A DNA stretch of 64,000 bases from assembly GCF_046736045.1 (NCBI RefSeq), contig NZ_CP177134.1, forward strand, positions 2,976,001 to 3,040,000, read 5' to 3'. Below, one piece after another: positions 43,493-53,247 of this stretch. Below the pieces are notes generated by a model. The model was not told the origin of the DNA and did no database searches. It saw only the letters and a program-made list of their open reading frames with translations. Both the position numbers and the translations under genes were made by a program. The stretch comes from Leptospira_A sp046736045 (GTDB taxonomy: Bacteria > Spirochaetota > Leptospiria > Leptospirales > Leptospiraceae). Positions within the stretch are counted from its first letter, which is position 1. The number at the start of each line of letters is the position of its first letter.

Positions 43493-43535
43493 AATTCTCT
43501 TTTCTTCTTATCCCTGATTCGTTACAGAGGGAGAG

Positions 43536-46145
43536 ATGCAATCTCCCTCTCCTTCTTCCTCATTTCCAGTTCATTCGATTGAAGACTATTCACCACCTGT
43601 TTGGGTAACTCCGAAGGCGCATATCCGTTTTGATTTAGATACGGAAAATACCGTTGTTCGGGCCGAATACGAAGTTTGTCTAAACATGGAATCTAATGGC
43701 AAAAGTTTGCCGCCCTTATTTTTAAACGGGGAGGGGCTGGAATTTTTATCATTACGTGTGGATGGGGCGATCTGCGATCCGGGAGCCTATCAGATTTCCA
43801 AAGAGGGCTTAACTTTGAGCGAGCCTCCCGGGGAAAAATTTCAATTGATTGTTGAAAACAAAATTTCCCCTAAAAAAAATACGGGTTTGGAAGGCCTGTA
43901 TCAATCCGGCTCTATGCTTTGTACGCAGAATGAACCGGAAGGATTCCGCAAAATCACATATTCCATCGATCGTCCGGATAATATGATTCGGTTTTCGGTA
44001 AGCCTTGTAGGTGACAAAGAATATTTTCCCATACTACTTTCCAATGGCAATCATATCGAAACCAAAGAAATACCTGGGGGAAAGATAGAAGTTCTCTGGG
44101 AAGATCCTTTTCTTAAACCGACTTATTTATTCGCAGTTGTAGCGGGAGATTTGGCGGAAACACAAAGCACCTATACTACGTTATCCGGAAGAGAAATCGT
44201 TCTCAAAATTTTCGTAGACAAAGGTAATCAGGACAAGACCGAGTTTGCCATGTATTCTTTGAAAGAAGCAATGCGTTGGGACGAAGAAACCTTCGGATTG
44301 GAATATGATCTGGATCTTTATATGATTGTCGCTGTGGACGATTTTAATATGGGAGCGATGGAAAACAAAGGATTGAATTTATTCAACTCCAAGCTTGTTC
44401 TTGCTGATAAAAAATCGGCAACGGATGAAACATTCGAATCCATCCTCGGTGTAGTCGCACATGAATATTTTCATAATTATACCGGAAACAGAGTGACTCT
44501 GCGAAACTGGTTCAACCTTACTTTAAAAGAGGGATTAACCGTATTTCGTGATCAGTGGTTTACGGAAGACAAAACCGATTCTGCCGTCAAACGAATCAAA
44601 GACGTAACCCTTCTTATGGATCATCAATTTCCCGAAGATGCGGGACCGATGTCACACCCCATTGTTCCCAAATCCTATGTGGAGATGAATAATTTTTATA
44701 CTGTCACCGTTTATGAAAAAGGTGCCGAAGTGATTCGGATGTTGTCCGTGATTTTAGGCAGGGATGGTTTTAAAAAAGGACTTAAATTATACCTCAATCG
44801 TTATGACGGACAAGGAGTCACTTACGAAGAATTCATAAGTTCTATGGAAGAAGCAAATCAATTGGAGCTACCATTGTTTAGGAACTGGTATGACCGCAAA
44901 GGCACTCCGAATATAGAAGTTACCGAAGACTGGAATGAAAACACAGGTACTTACCGGTTGGAATTTACGGATATTGACAAATCAAATCTTCCTCTTTTAT
45001 TTCCCGTTCCCATCGCCTTATTCGACGAAGACGGGACTGTATTGAAGGAAGAGTTGCTTCTTGCCCGAGGACTCAAATCGGAAATCCAATGGGATGGTTT
45101 TCTTAGAAAACCGATTGCTTCCATCTTTCGTAATTTTTCTGCTCCCGTAAAAGTTAAGTTTGATCGGAGTAGGGAAGATATTGTTTTTCTCGCAAAACAA
45201 GAGAAAGACGGGTTTTCCAAATTTTTTGCTCTTCAGGAAGTGATCAAACAATGTTTTGAATCTACTTTGGAAGGAAAAGAAATTGCAAAGATGCCGGAAG
45301 TTTTGTTTGTTCTTGAAAACACTTTATCCGATCGGAAAAATCTCGCGAAAGATTATCTCAGTTATTTACTGAGTTTTCCATCAATCGGAAACCTGGCAGA
45401 ATCTTTGCAGGTGTTTGATTATGAAATCATTGAAAAAAACAGAAACTTATGGCTAACAGCGATCGCCGATCGTTTTGTAACGGATTTTCGGGAAATTTAT
45501 GAAGAAAACCGGATCAGTTTGCCTACTCAAACCAGAACGGAAATAGGAAAAAGAAGACTGCAAAGTATTGCTTTGTATTATTTATTTCATTCAAAAAATG
45601 ATTTGAATCGTTTGGGTGGTCTCGCACTTCAAAAACAAAGAGATGCCAAACATATGAGTGAGGAACTTTCCATCGTACGCATATTAAGCGAAATGGATCA
45701 CGAATTGAAATCGGAAAGTTTTGAAATGTTTTACGGCAAATGGAAATCGGAACCGCTGGTTTTGGACTATTGGTTTGCAGCTCAGGTGGGTTTCGGGACA
45801 AATGCACTTGTGTCAGTCAAACGATTGCAAGATCACGAAAAATTCAATTGGTCGAATCCGAACAGGGTCAGATCTCTCATAGGCTCTTTTGCCAGAAATC
45901 CTCTTTCATTTCATAAAGCAGACGGTAGCGGATATCAGTTCTTGGGCGAATCAATCAAAAAACTGAATTCGATCAATCCTCAGATCGCAGCAAACCTGAC
46001 TAAATTATTTCAAAATGCCTGGTTGCAAACCGGACAGAGGCCTACGATTGCTGCGGAAGTTTTGGAAGGTTTATTGAAGGTTCCCCATCTTTCGAAAGAG
46101 GTGACAGAGATTGTCACAACGATTCGAAAAGGATGGGGGTTGTAG
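43536..46145 (+). CDS. pepN: Aminopeptidase N (M1 family)
   Basis: An 869-residue zinc aminopeptidase of the bacterial PepN type. The substrate-recognition motif is GAMENKGLNLFN near residue 270 and the zinc site is HEYFHNYTGNRVTLRNWFN near 310 with the third ligand in LKEGLTVF. The C-terminal helical domain is present, giving the full family length. It acts in the cytoplasm (or periplasm) to trim peptides. It follows the RRM gene by 43 bp and converges on the acyl-CoA synthetase gene. Confidence 0.96.
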   Translation: MQSPSPSSSFPVHSIEDYSPPVWVTPKAHIRFDLDTENTVVRAEYEVCLNMESNGKSLPPLFLNGEGLEFLSLRVDGAICDPGAYQISKEGLTLSEPPGEKFQLIVENKISPKKNTGLEGLYQSGSMLCTQNEPEGFRKITYSIDRPDNMIRFSVSLVGDKEYFPILLSNGNHIETKEIPGGKIEVLWEDPFLKPTYLFAVVAGDLAETQSTYTTLSGREIVLKIFVDKGNQDKTEFAMYSLKEAMRWDEETFGLEYDLDLYMIVAVDDFNMGAMENKGLNLFNSKLVLADKKSATDETFESILGVVAHEYFHNYTGNRVTLRNWFNLTLKEGLTVFRDQWFTEDKTDSAVKRIKDVTLLMDHQFPEDAGPMSHPIVPKSYVEMNNFYTVTVYEKGAEVIRMLSVILGRDGFKKGLKLYLNRYDGQGVTYEEFISSMEEANQLELPLFRNWYDRKGTPNIEVTEDWNENTGTYRLEFTDIDKSNLPLLFPVPIALFDEDGTVLKEELLLARGLKSEIQWDGFLRKPIASIFRNFSAPVKVKFDRSREDIVFLAKQEKDGFSKFFALQEVIKQCFESTLEGKEIAKMPEVLFVLENTLSDRKNLAKDYLSYLLSFPSIGNLAESLQVFDYEIIEKNRNLWLTAIADRFVTDFREIYEENRISLPTQTRTEIGKRRLQSIALYYLFHSKNDLNRLGGLALQKQRDAKHMSEELSIVRILSEMDHELKSESFEMFYGKWKSEPLVLDYWFAAQVGFGTNALVSVKRLQDHEKFNWSNPNRVRSLIGSFARNPLSFHKADGSGYQFLGESIKKLNSINPQIAANLTKLFQNAWLQTGQRPTIAAEVLEGLLKVPHLSKEVTEIVTTIRKGWGL

Positions 46146-46157
46146 AATTAATCGAAG

Positions 46158-48032
46158 TTAGTTGTACATACTTTTGATCAGAGAAACATATTTATCATGA
46201 ATTACATTTCTTTTCATTTTGAAAAGATTTGTAAGTTCATCTCCCACTTCCATTGCTTTAGGTAAAAAGCGGAAGTCGGTGAGTTTCTCAAAGGATTTGA
46301 ATCCGTTTTCGGAAGAGATTTGTTTTTTGATAATGTTTTGATAGAAATTACGAACTTCTTTGTTTGAATTCAAATCTTCTCCGTCTTTTACGACGAGACC
46401 CGATTCTTTTAATCTTTCCTTATCAGGCCAAATAAGTGCAGTCAGTGATTTTTGATCCTGTCCTACAACGATCACTTGATTGATATGTGCATTTTCCAAA
46501 AGTAGATTTTCGATCGGCACAGGTTCTACGTTTTCTCCTCCGAGTAGTACGATGGTATCCTTTACTCTGCCTCGAACGGATAAAGTATCATTGAAAGAAA
46601 TAAACCCAAGGTCACCCGTATTCAACCATCCGTCTTTAATGGTTTTGTTTGTGGCTTCCTCATTTTTATAATAACCTTTCATCACTTGAGGACCTTTTAC
46701 ATGTATGACTCCCATTTTTCCTCTGGGAACCACATCTCCCTGTTCGTTTAGGATTTTCACAGTTGTGCCTTCCGGCCAAAATCCTACGGAACCTTGGATG
46801 ACTTTTCCTACGGAACGAACGGAAATGATTGGAGCGCATTCAGTCATCCCGTATCCTTCATAAACAGGTATGCCTAATACATTGAAAAATTCGTCCACAT
46901 GGGAAGGAAGCGCACCACCACCTGAAATGGTTCCATGCAAGTTTCCACCTAACGCTTCTCTGATTTTTGAGAATACAACCCCGTCTAAAATTTTAGCTGC
47001 AAGAAACAGGTTGATTGAATTGGCAAGTGCTACTGTCGTATTTTTCGCACGTTCGAAAGGAGTTTCCTCTTGGGTTTGCAATTTATTTCCTGAAAGATAA
47101 TCCACTCCGTCTTTCCATTTTTTGCAAACATCATATGCAAAATCAAAAAGCTTTTTCCTGTTTTCCGGTGCTTTCTCTAACTTTTGTTTGATGCCAAGGT
47201 ATAGGTTTTCCCAGAGTCTCGGAGCGGATGCCATAAAACTCGGTTTGATTTTTGTAAAATCGTCACGTAAGTCACGGACATTCGTATAAGCAATGCTAGC
47301 TCCCTGTGCAATGATGGAATAGTCGATCGCTCTTTCGAAGATGTGCCATACGGGAAGGATGGATAATGTTTTGTCTCCCGCTTGCAAACCGACCTTATTC
47401 GGAACTTTCACAACATTATAAACCATATTTTGGTGAGTGAGCATTACACCTTTAGGCATTCCTGTGGTTCCCGAAGTATAGATGATTGTAAACAAATCGT
47501 CAGGTTTTACTTGTTTGGCTCTGAGTTCAAGAGAAGGGAGATTGCTTCTGTAGTTTTCACCTTTTTGAATCAGATCTTCCATGCTGAATACATTCGGATC
47601 TTTGGAAACAAATCCAGGTTCCAGAATGATGATCTTTTCCACTTTTGTATCAGTAAGAACTGTTTTTAAAGATTGATAGAGTTTGTCATGTTCGATGAAA
47701 CAATAACGGCTTTCCGAATGTTCTAATATATATTGAATTTCCTGAGGAGTCGAATCGGAACCTCTCGGAACGTCAACTGCTCCGTTCAAAAGGACTGCCA
47801 TATCTGCGATCGCCCATTCAGTTCTATTATCAGCCATAAGGCCTACTTTGTCTCCCGGTTGTAAACCGAGTTGAAGCAGTGCCAGTCCCAGATTTTCCGC
47901 TTTTCGAAATGCATCATTAAACGTTGTTCCCTGAAAAACTTTTTGGCTGTCTTTGGCAAAAAAAACTTCTTTAGATCCGTAAGTTTTTTTCGCATAATAG
48001 AATACATCATTCAGGGTTGTAAAATTTTTCAT
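46158..48032 (-). CDS. Long-chain acyl-CoA synthetase (AMP-binding)
   Basis: A 624-residue enzyme of the adenylate-forming family that activates fatty acids to acyl-CoA. The ATP-binding loop reads YTSGTTGMPKGVMLTHQNM near 190-210, the A5 motif GYGMTECAP near 395, and the A7 motif WLNTGDLGFI near 475. The length and the LSILPVWHIFERAIDY block match FadD15/bubblegum-type long-chain enzymes. It is probably cytosolic and membrane-associated. No partner is evident in the neighbourhood. Confidence 0.94.
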   Translation of the reverse strand: MKNFTTLNDVFYYAKKTYGSKEVFFAKDSQKVFQGTTFNDAFRKAENLGLALLQLGLQPGDKVGLMADNRTEWAIADMAVLLNGAVDVPRGSDSTPQEIQYILEHSESRYCFIEHDKLYQSLKTVLTDTKVEKIIILEPGFVSKDPNVFSMEDLIQKGENYRSNLPSLELRAKQVKPDDLFTIIYTSGTTGMPKGVMLTHQNMVYNVVKVPNKVGLQAGDKTLSILPVWHIFERAIDYSIIAQGASIAYTNVRDLRDDFTKIKPSFMASAPRLWENLYLGIKQKLEKAPENRKKLFDFAYDVCKKWKDGVDYLSGNKLQTQEETPFERAKNTTVALANSINLFLAAKILDGVVFSKIREALGGNLHGTISGGGALPSHVDEFFNVLGIPVYEGYGMTECAPIISVRSVGKVIQGSVGFWPEGTTVKILNEQGDVVPRGKMGVIHVKGPQVMKGYYKNEEATNKTIKDGWLNTGDLGFISFNDTLSVRGRVKDTIVLLGGENVEPVPIENLLLENAHINQVIVVGQDQKSLTALIWPDKERLKESGLVVKDGEDLNSNKEVRNFYQNIIKKQISSENGFKSFEKLTDFRFLPKAMEVGDELTNLFKMKRNVIHDKYVSLIKSMYN

Positions 48033-48067
48033 TTCCTAAGTTGCTCCGTTCTTCCAGAGAAGTGTTT

Positions 48068-49564
48068 TCATTTCTGTTCTCTATTCAAGTAATATTTTAT
48101 TTTTATCTTTTGTCCTTCCTGGCTTTGGAAGTATTCGGAAAATGCAGGTTCTCTTTCTGCCAAAGGGATCATTTCGTTGTCAAAGGAGAAACATTGTTCT
48201 AAAAATACCCTTCCTTCCGATTTTTTTTGCGATCTGAAATGACCTAGTGCCAGCTTGTAAAGAATGACTGCGTAATATTCTTTTTCAGCTCCGATCTCGC
48301 GGGATTTTTTCAGATCCGAAATGGCAAAATTATCTTTATGTGCCGAAAGATAACAGGAACCGCGATAATAATAAAAATAAAACCGCGCATTATCGGGTAA
48401 TCTTTTTTCACCTAATCTTTCTAAGCTGGTCAAACAGGAAAGAGGATCGTTGTCTTGGAATTGGGAGTAAGCTAAATTTAAAACGAGTTCCGGATTTTCT
48501 TCACCCTTTTCCTTAAAATATGCTTTTGCCGCATCTTTGTAGGTTTTTTTCGCTTCTTTGAAATTCCCTGAAATATAAAGCTGATAGTATCCCTTATAGA
48601 TTAAAATTTCAAGTGATGACTTTTCACATAAGGAGATACTTAAAAACTCATCGAGAGAATTTGCAAAAGATGAGTAGTCCTTTCTTAAATAATCAATAGA
48701 TGCGATCTCCTTGAGAAGAGAGCAGGATTTGGAAGACGGTTTTGAAAATTCCTTTCTTAATTCTTCCAAAGCTCTCTTATAAAGTGCGGACGCCAAATCA
48801 AGGTTTCCCGACTGCCAAGCGGTTTTTGCATCCGATTCTTCCTTTTCTCCGATTCCTTCGCAGTATTTCGGTTTTCCAAAATCGAAATAACATGTTCTTT
48901 CTTTGAATCCGTTTTCATTCTCATCATATTCGATTTTGCTTAAATAACAATTATCGTAATGCCACCACTCGTCAATTCCCCCGATTCCGTTTTTATCTTT
49001 AGTTGTTTCTTTGGGGCAGGATTTTGATTCAAATCTTGTAAAGCTGTCCTTTTTACCGTTCCTGGATTCATCTTCTTCCGAAAAAAACAGATTTCCATTT
49101 TTATCGAAATAATCCCATCGGAACGGTTTTAGATTTTTTTTATCAATTTGAAAATCAATCCGGATATAGGGCTGGTCTTCGGACAGTTTTGAAAAACAGG
49201 AAAACAAATTTTTGCCGGATAATATCTGTAATGTGGAATCTCCGTAAGCATCGTTCAATGAATATCGAATATCGGATCTTAATTTGGGAATGGAGAAGTT
49301 TCCGTGGTATTTGTCCAAATACCTTTGGCAGAAACTGAAAATTTCATGATTGGTCACTTCTTTCGTGAGGTATTGGGGGCGATCGTCTCCCAGACCAAGA
49401 TCAAATCGTTTCGGGGATTTGTCGGAAAGTGAATAATATTCTTTTGCTTCCTGAACAGATGCCCAGATTTCTTCCAATGAAACAGCGTTTAAACGGAATG
49501 TATGGAAAATGCAAACAAGAAACAGTAATATGTTTCTATCGGAAAAAAATAGAAACCATTTCAA
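48068..49564 (-). CDS. Exported TPR-like protein of unknown function
   Basis: A 498-residue protein with an N-terminal hydrophobic signal segment (NILLFLVCIFHTFRLNA, about residues 10-27). The central part has short charged beta-type repeats about the output format FDKNGNLFFSEEDESRNGKK. The C-terminal 250 residues contain several helix pairs of TPR type (ASALYKRALEEL, AKKTYKDAAKAYF, FYYYRGSCYLSAHK). It probably acts in the periplasm or as a surface protein. It is followed on the same strand by nothing close; a YopX-family gene is just upstream (6 bp). Confidence 0.72.
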   Translation of the reverse strand: MKWFLFFSDRNILLFLVCIFHTFRLNAVSLEEIWASVQEAKEYYSLSDKSPKRFDLGLGDDRPQYLTKEVTNHEIFSFCQRYLDKYHGNFSIPKLRSDIRYSLNDAYGDSTLQILSGKNLFSCFSKLSEDQPYIRIDFQIDKKNLKPFRWDYFDKNGNLFFSEEDESRNGKKDSFTRFESKSCPKETTKDKNGIGGIDEWWHYDNCYLSKIEYDENENGFKERTCYFDFGKPKYCEGIGEKEESDAKTAWQSGNLDLASALYKRALEELRKEFSKPSSKSCSLLKEIASIDYLRKDYSSFANSLDEFLSISLCEKSSLEILIYKGYYQLYISGNFKEAKKTYKDAAKAYFKEKGEENPELVLNLAYSQFQDNDPLSCLTSLERLGEKRLPDNARFYFYYYRGSCYLSAHKDNFAISDLKKSREIGAEKEYYAVILYKLALGHFRSQKKSEGRVFLEQCFSFDNEMIPLAEREPAFSEYFQSQEGQKIKIKYYLNREQK

Positions 49565-49570
49565 CGTTAT

Positions 49571-49945
49571 TTATTTTTTGATATAAAGATCGAACAAAAT
49601 CGGGTTTTCATAAGGGTTTCCGATTTTGCGAATGGAAAATAACTGTAAGAGGGGGAGGCCGTTATCCAGATAGAAAGCCGCATGATCATTGTTATAACGG
49701 ATCACTCCGATTTCCTGTGTCAGATTTCCACCTTTTGCAATTGTATGTTCAATGATGTCTTCTTCATACAACTCTTTGTCGTATTTGTCCTTAAGTCCTG
49801 TAAAAGCATGCAAAATGAAGTTGTCTTCATTCTGAACCGGTTGGCCGAGTCGCAACAATTTACCATCTAAAGTGATTGTGTAACCTTTTGAGGAAAATTC
49901 TTTGGACTGTTTGTCCCAGACTCTGAATTTGATGTCGTACGCCAT
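49571..49945 (-). CDS. YopX-family protein
   Basis: A 124-residue protein that resembles the YopX family, best known from phages of Firmicutes. The N-terminus IKFRVWDKQSKEF, the middle FTGLKDKYDKELYEEDIIE and the C-terminus IGNPYENPILFDLY fit this family. The function of YopX is not known. It is next to the TPR-like gene and divergent from an orphan ParA gene. No other phage gene is near, so this may be a domesticated or long-resident copy. Confidence 0.8.
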   Translation of the reverse strand: MAYDIKFRVWDKQSKEFSSKGYTITLDGKLLRLGQPVQNEDNFILHAFTGLKDKYDKELYEEDIIEHTIAKGGNLTQEIGVIRYNNDHAAFYLDNGLPLLQLFSIRKIGNPYENPILFDLYIKK

Positions 49946-49980
49946 ATCTGATTACAAATATTTTCACACCTGAATAGAAG

Positions 49981-50009
49981 ACCAAGGAAATTTCAAAAAA
50001 TTTCTTGGT
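49981..50009. promoter_or_regulatory. Imperfect inverted repeat in yopX-parA intergenic region
   Basis: ACCAAGGAAATTT (49981-49993) and AAATTTCTTGGT (49998-50009) form arms with one bulged base. The repeat is centred between the divergent YopX-family and ParA genes, 36 bp from the YopX-family start and 32 bp from the ParA ATG, so it may be an operator for both. Confidence 0.5.
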
Positions 50010-50040
50010 AAATCAGGACTTAACTTTAGATTCGGTAGGT

Positions 50041-50811
50041 ATGAAGGTGGTAACTGTATCAAATATCAAGGGTGGAAGCGCGAAATCAACCACTGCGGTT
50101 CATTTGAGCGAAGCTCTTTCCCGTAGGGGAAAAACATTGGTGATTGATATGGATATGCAGGCAGATCTGACCGATTTTTTTTTGCCGAACCTTTCACCGG
50201 ATTCCATCGAAGATAAAAACATCATGACTCTTCTTTTGGGCAAATCTTCCATCTCGGAAGTCATTGTTCCTGGAAAAGAAATCGATATCATCCCTTCCAC
50301 ATTGACTCTTTCCAAACTGGTTCGAATCGCATCCGATTCTTTTTTTCTGTCTCAGCAATTGAAGAAAGCTTTGGATTCGGTCAAATCCAAATACGAGTAT
50401 GTTGTCATCGATACTCCCGGTTCTGCAAAATACGAACTTACCAGCGCGCTCTATGTAGCTCAGTTGGTTTTGATTCCGGTAACACCGAGCAAGTGGGCGA
50501 TTCGTGCCGTAAATCTTTTGTTAGATGAGATTGCCCAAACCGAATCTTTATTCAGTGCCCGCAAAAAATCGGCATTCCTTCCTTGTCTCTTCGGTGCTTC
50601 CAAAAAACATCGTGATATTTTGGAAAGATTGAAGACCATCGAAGAAATCCCGACACTGAACGAAATTCCCAAATCGGAATCCATTAAAACCAAAACGGAA
50701 AAACACGAATTTCTAAAAAAAGGATCCAATCCCTGGCATGCTTTCGATATATTGGCCGACGAAGTGATCAAACTCATTGATCCTGAAAATATTTTTCCTT
50801 TTTCAGGTTAA
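50041..50811 (+). CDS. Orphan ParA/Soj-like ATPase
   Basis: A 256-residue ParA-type ATPase. The deviant Walker A motif is VSNIKGGSAKSTTAVHLSEA near residue 5-24, Walker A' is VIDMDMQADLTDF near 39, and Walker B is VVIDTPGS near 122. ATG 50041 follows GGTAGG; an in-frame TTG at 50005 is less likely. There is no parB-like gene next to it, so it is unlikely to be the chromosome partitioning ParA and may position a protein complex or plasmid-like element. A hydrolase gene follows by 21 bp. Confidence 0.87.
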   Translation: MKVVTVSNIKGGSAKSTTAVHLSEALSRRGKTLVIDMDMQADLTDFFLPNLSPDSIEDKNIMTLLLGKSSISEVIVPGKEIDIIPSTLTLSKLVRIASDSFFLSQQLKKALDSVKSKYEYVVIDTPGSAKYELTSALYVAQLVLIPVTPSKWAIRAVNLLLDEIAQTESLFSARKKSAFLPCLFGASKKHRDILERLKTIEEIPTLNEIPKSESIKTKTEKHEFLKKGSNPWHAFDILADEVIKLIDPENIFPFSG

Positions 50812-50832
50812 TCAATCCCATCGTTTTATTTT

Positions 50833-51789
50833 ATGAAGAAAAACAATATTTCAGAATTTGATGTGGTAGTCAACGGAGTTTCACTTCGTTTTCGAAAGTA
50901 CAAAGGTAAAACATCAAGTGATCCGATTGTACTCATCCACGGTCTATCGGGCAATTTGCAATTTATGAATCGTCTTGCCGATGTATTGCAGGTGTTAGAT
51001 TGTGATATTTATAGTTATGATCTGAGGGGAAGGGGAAGAAGCGACAAACCGCGCGGGATTTACGGTGCTGATGTGCATGCAAAGGACCTTCTTTTTGCAA
51101 TCGATAGTTTAGGTCTGGGCAAAATCAGAATTGTTGCACATTCTTTGGGTACCTGGGTATCCCTTAGTTTTGCAAAATTAGCAGGGGAGCGGCTTTCCAA
51201 ATTGGTCTTACTTGACGGAGCTGGCATCCAACCTATTTCCAGAAAATTAAGAAATTTGAATATGGTTCGGCTTTCTCTCAGCCGTATGGGAAGGTTTTTT
51301 ACATCGAAGGACGAATACTTCAAAGAAATTGCCGACTCTCCTTTCTTATCCGCATGGAATAAAAAGATAGAACAGATGTTTGATTATGAACTATCGGGAA
51401 GATTCAGAGACGGAGTGGGCGGTTTGGAATGTAATGTTCCTCTTTACGTTATGGAATCCGAATTGAATTCTTTGGGGGGAAGCCTTACGAATAAAGGTTT
51501 GTTTTTGGAATTTTTACTGCATCCCATTGATTTTTTCCGAAAGATCAAAAGGAACAACAGTCTTCCTTACCGTTCCGTCACGGCACCTACACTGCTAGTG
51601 AGAGCGATGAGAGCCAATCTGAAACAAGGTGATGAGATGTTACCTGATCCGTCTTACACTCGTATATTGAAGGAAATTCCGAATGTTAGGGGACTTACTT
51701 TGCACGAATACAATCATTATCAATTCATCATAGATGATTGTCCCGTTTTGGATCGGGAGATGTTATCTTTTTTAAAAGATTCGGATTGA
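50833..51789 (+). CDS. Alpha/beta-fold hydrolase
   Basis: A 318-residue enzyme with the classic alpha/beta-hydrolase layout: the oxyanion-hole motif VLIHGLSGN near residue 35, the GRGRSD turn near 65, and the nucleophile elbow AHSLGTW near residue 98. A C-terminal acid and the His of YNHYQFIIDD near 298 complete a likely triad. It may be an esterase or lipase-like enzyme; the substrate is unknown. It follows the ParA gene by 21 bp and may be co-transcribed. Confidence 0.88.
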   Translation: MKKNNISEFDVVVNGVSLRFRKYKGKTSSDPIVLIHGLSGNLQFMNRLADVLQVLDCDIYSYDLRGRGRSDKPRGIYGADVHAKDLLFAIDSLGLGKIRIVAHSLGTWVSLSFAKLAGERLSKLVLLDGAGIQPISRKLRNLNMVRLSLSRMGRFFTSKDEYFKEIADSPFLSAWNKKIEQMFDYELSGRFRDGVGGLECNVPLYVMESELNSLGGSLTNKGLFLEFLLHPIDFFRKIKRNNSLPYRSVTAPTLLVRAMRANLKQGDEMLPDPSYTRILKEIPNVRGLTLHEYNHYQFIIDDCPVLDREMLSFLKDSD

Positions 51790-51793
51790 TATC

Positions 51794-53158
51794 TTATTTT
51801 CTTTTTGAAGGATTTTTTCTTGTTTTTCCATGATCGGTTTGTTTGCGTTTTTTTTGGGGAGAGGGAATCTTCTCATCAGAATGGTGTTTTGAAATTGTAT
51901 CCAGACTTGTACGGTCAAGAGTGTATAGATCGCAAAATTGGATCGCCTTTGCTGAAGTTTTTCTATCCGTCCGATCGAAGAGATCTCTTTCTCCGAAAAA
52001 ACTTCCTTCGTTCAATGTTGCGATGACAGTCTTTGTCGTTTCTCCGTAGATCTCAATCTGCCCTTTGGCGATAAAGTACATATTGTCCGAAAAATCCCCC
52101 TCTCTGTAGATCCAATCTCCTTTTGTAAATAGGACCGGTTTTAACCTGAGAGCTACTTCTCTTTTGAATTCTTCCGTTCTGTTTTTAAAATAGGGCACCG
52201 AGTCGATTAGTTTTTCATGGAGATAAAAACTTACATCAGCTTTGATTCCGAGAGGTAAGTCCTCCCAAATATCATCTTCGTCTACACCATGTTTGTTTTC
52301 CCAAAGATTGAAATAATATGATCTGATTCGATTGGATAAATGATTCGGCAATTTTTTGTATTTTAAAAAGGAATTGACCGTATTTATTTTTTCCTGAAAT
52401 GCAATTCTGGAAATATCCAGAGAAGAGAGAATGGTTGCAATATTGCCGATCACATAACCGTAAATACCAACCCCGACAATCATAACACCCATTGTATAAA
52501 TCGTTTGTATGTTTGTCGTAGGTGTGATGTCTCCGTATCCTATGGTAGTCAGGGTTGTAACGGACCAATACAGAGATCGAATATATCTTGTCGTATTGTC
52601 ACTGTTAGCTAAAAATCCCGGATTCAAGTGAATCCAACCGCATGCCACCCAGTGGGCAAACAAAGAAGTCCAATATACGAAAAATATCAAACGAAAGGTG
52701 ACCGGGCTTAAAACTTCCAAAACTTTGTATTGGTAATCTTCTCTTTCTCCCGTTGCAAGCATTCTGAGAGAACGAAACAATTCAAAAACCTTTACGGAGC
52801 GTGCAAGTCTCAAGACCCGCAAACTGTCTGTTAGCCCAAAATAAGAATAAAAAAACTGGCCGAAGATATCAAATGGAAAAGCGGAACAAAAATCGACAAG
52901 AAACCAAGAACGCAAATATCGTTTGGCCACCAACTTTCGATTTGTAATCAGAGTTCTTTCCTGAAAGTAACCTGTAAAAAAATTCAAAATGATATCAATG
53001 CCGAATAGTATCTGAATGATTCTTTCATAGAAAGCGATCTGTCCGCCGATTTTATAATCGAATATGATCCGAAGCGGAACTTCTACGGCAAAGTAAGTTG
53101 TGGCGCAGAATGTAACCAGGTCCCAGATTCTTTTCCAGGATTTGTCAGGGTGGATCAT
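51794..53158 (-). CDS. Cyclic-nucleotide-gated voltage-type cation channel
   Basis: A 454-residue six-helix ion channel of the HCN/CNG/EAG type. S4-like DSLRVLRLARSVKVFELFRSLR is near residues 112-132, the pore reads TTLTTIGYGDITPTT near 200, and a C-linker leads to a cyclic-nucleotide-binding domain (GDWIYREGDFSDNMYFIAKG, then GSFFGERDLFDRTDRKTSA) near 345-425. The selectivity filter GYGD indicates potassium. The Lys/Arg-rich tail (KRKQTDHGKTRKNPSKRK) is unusual. Such channels are rare outside a few bacterial groups that include Leptospira. Confidence 0.92.
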   Translation of the reverse strand: MIHPDKSWKRIWDLVTFCATTYFAVEVPLRIIFDYKIGGQIAFYERIIQILFGIDIILNFFTGYFQERTLITNRKLVAKRYLRSWFLVDFCSAFPFDIFGQFFYSYFGLTDSLRVLRLARSVKVFELFRSLRMLATGEREDYQYKVLEVLSPVTFRLIFFVYWTSLFAHWVACGWIHLNPGFLANSDNTTRYIRSLYWSVTTLTTIGYGDITPTTNIQTIYTMGVMIVGVGIYGYVIGNIATILSSLDISRIAFQEKINTVNSFLKYKKLPNHLSNRIRSYYFNLWENKHGVDEDDIWEDLPLGIKADVSFYLHEKLIDSVPYFKNRTEEFKREVALRLKPVLFTKGDWIYREGDFSDNMYFIAKGQIEIYGETTKTVIATLNEGSFFGERDLFDRTDRKTSAKAIQFCDLYTLDRTSLDTISKHHSDEKIPSPQKKRKQTDHGKTRKNPSKRK

Positions 53159-53247
53159 GGTTTAAGTATCGACCTTTCCCATCTGTTTTTCAATTGCAAA
53201 GAACCTTGGGGGGCAATTTTATGAAAGCTATCGTTAAAGAGGTAATT

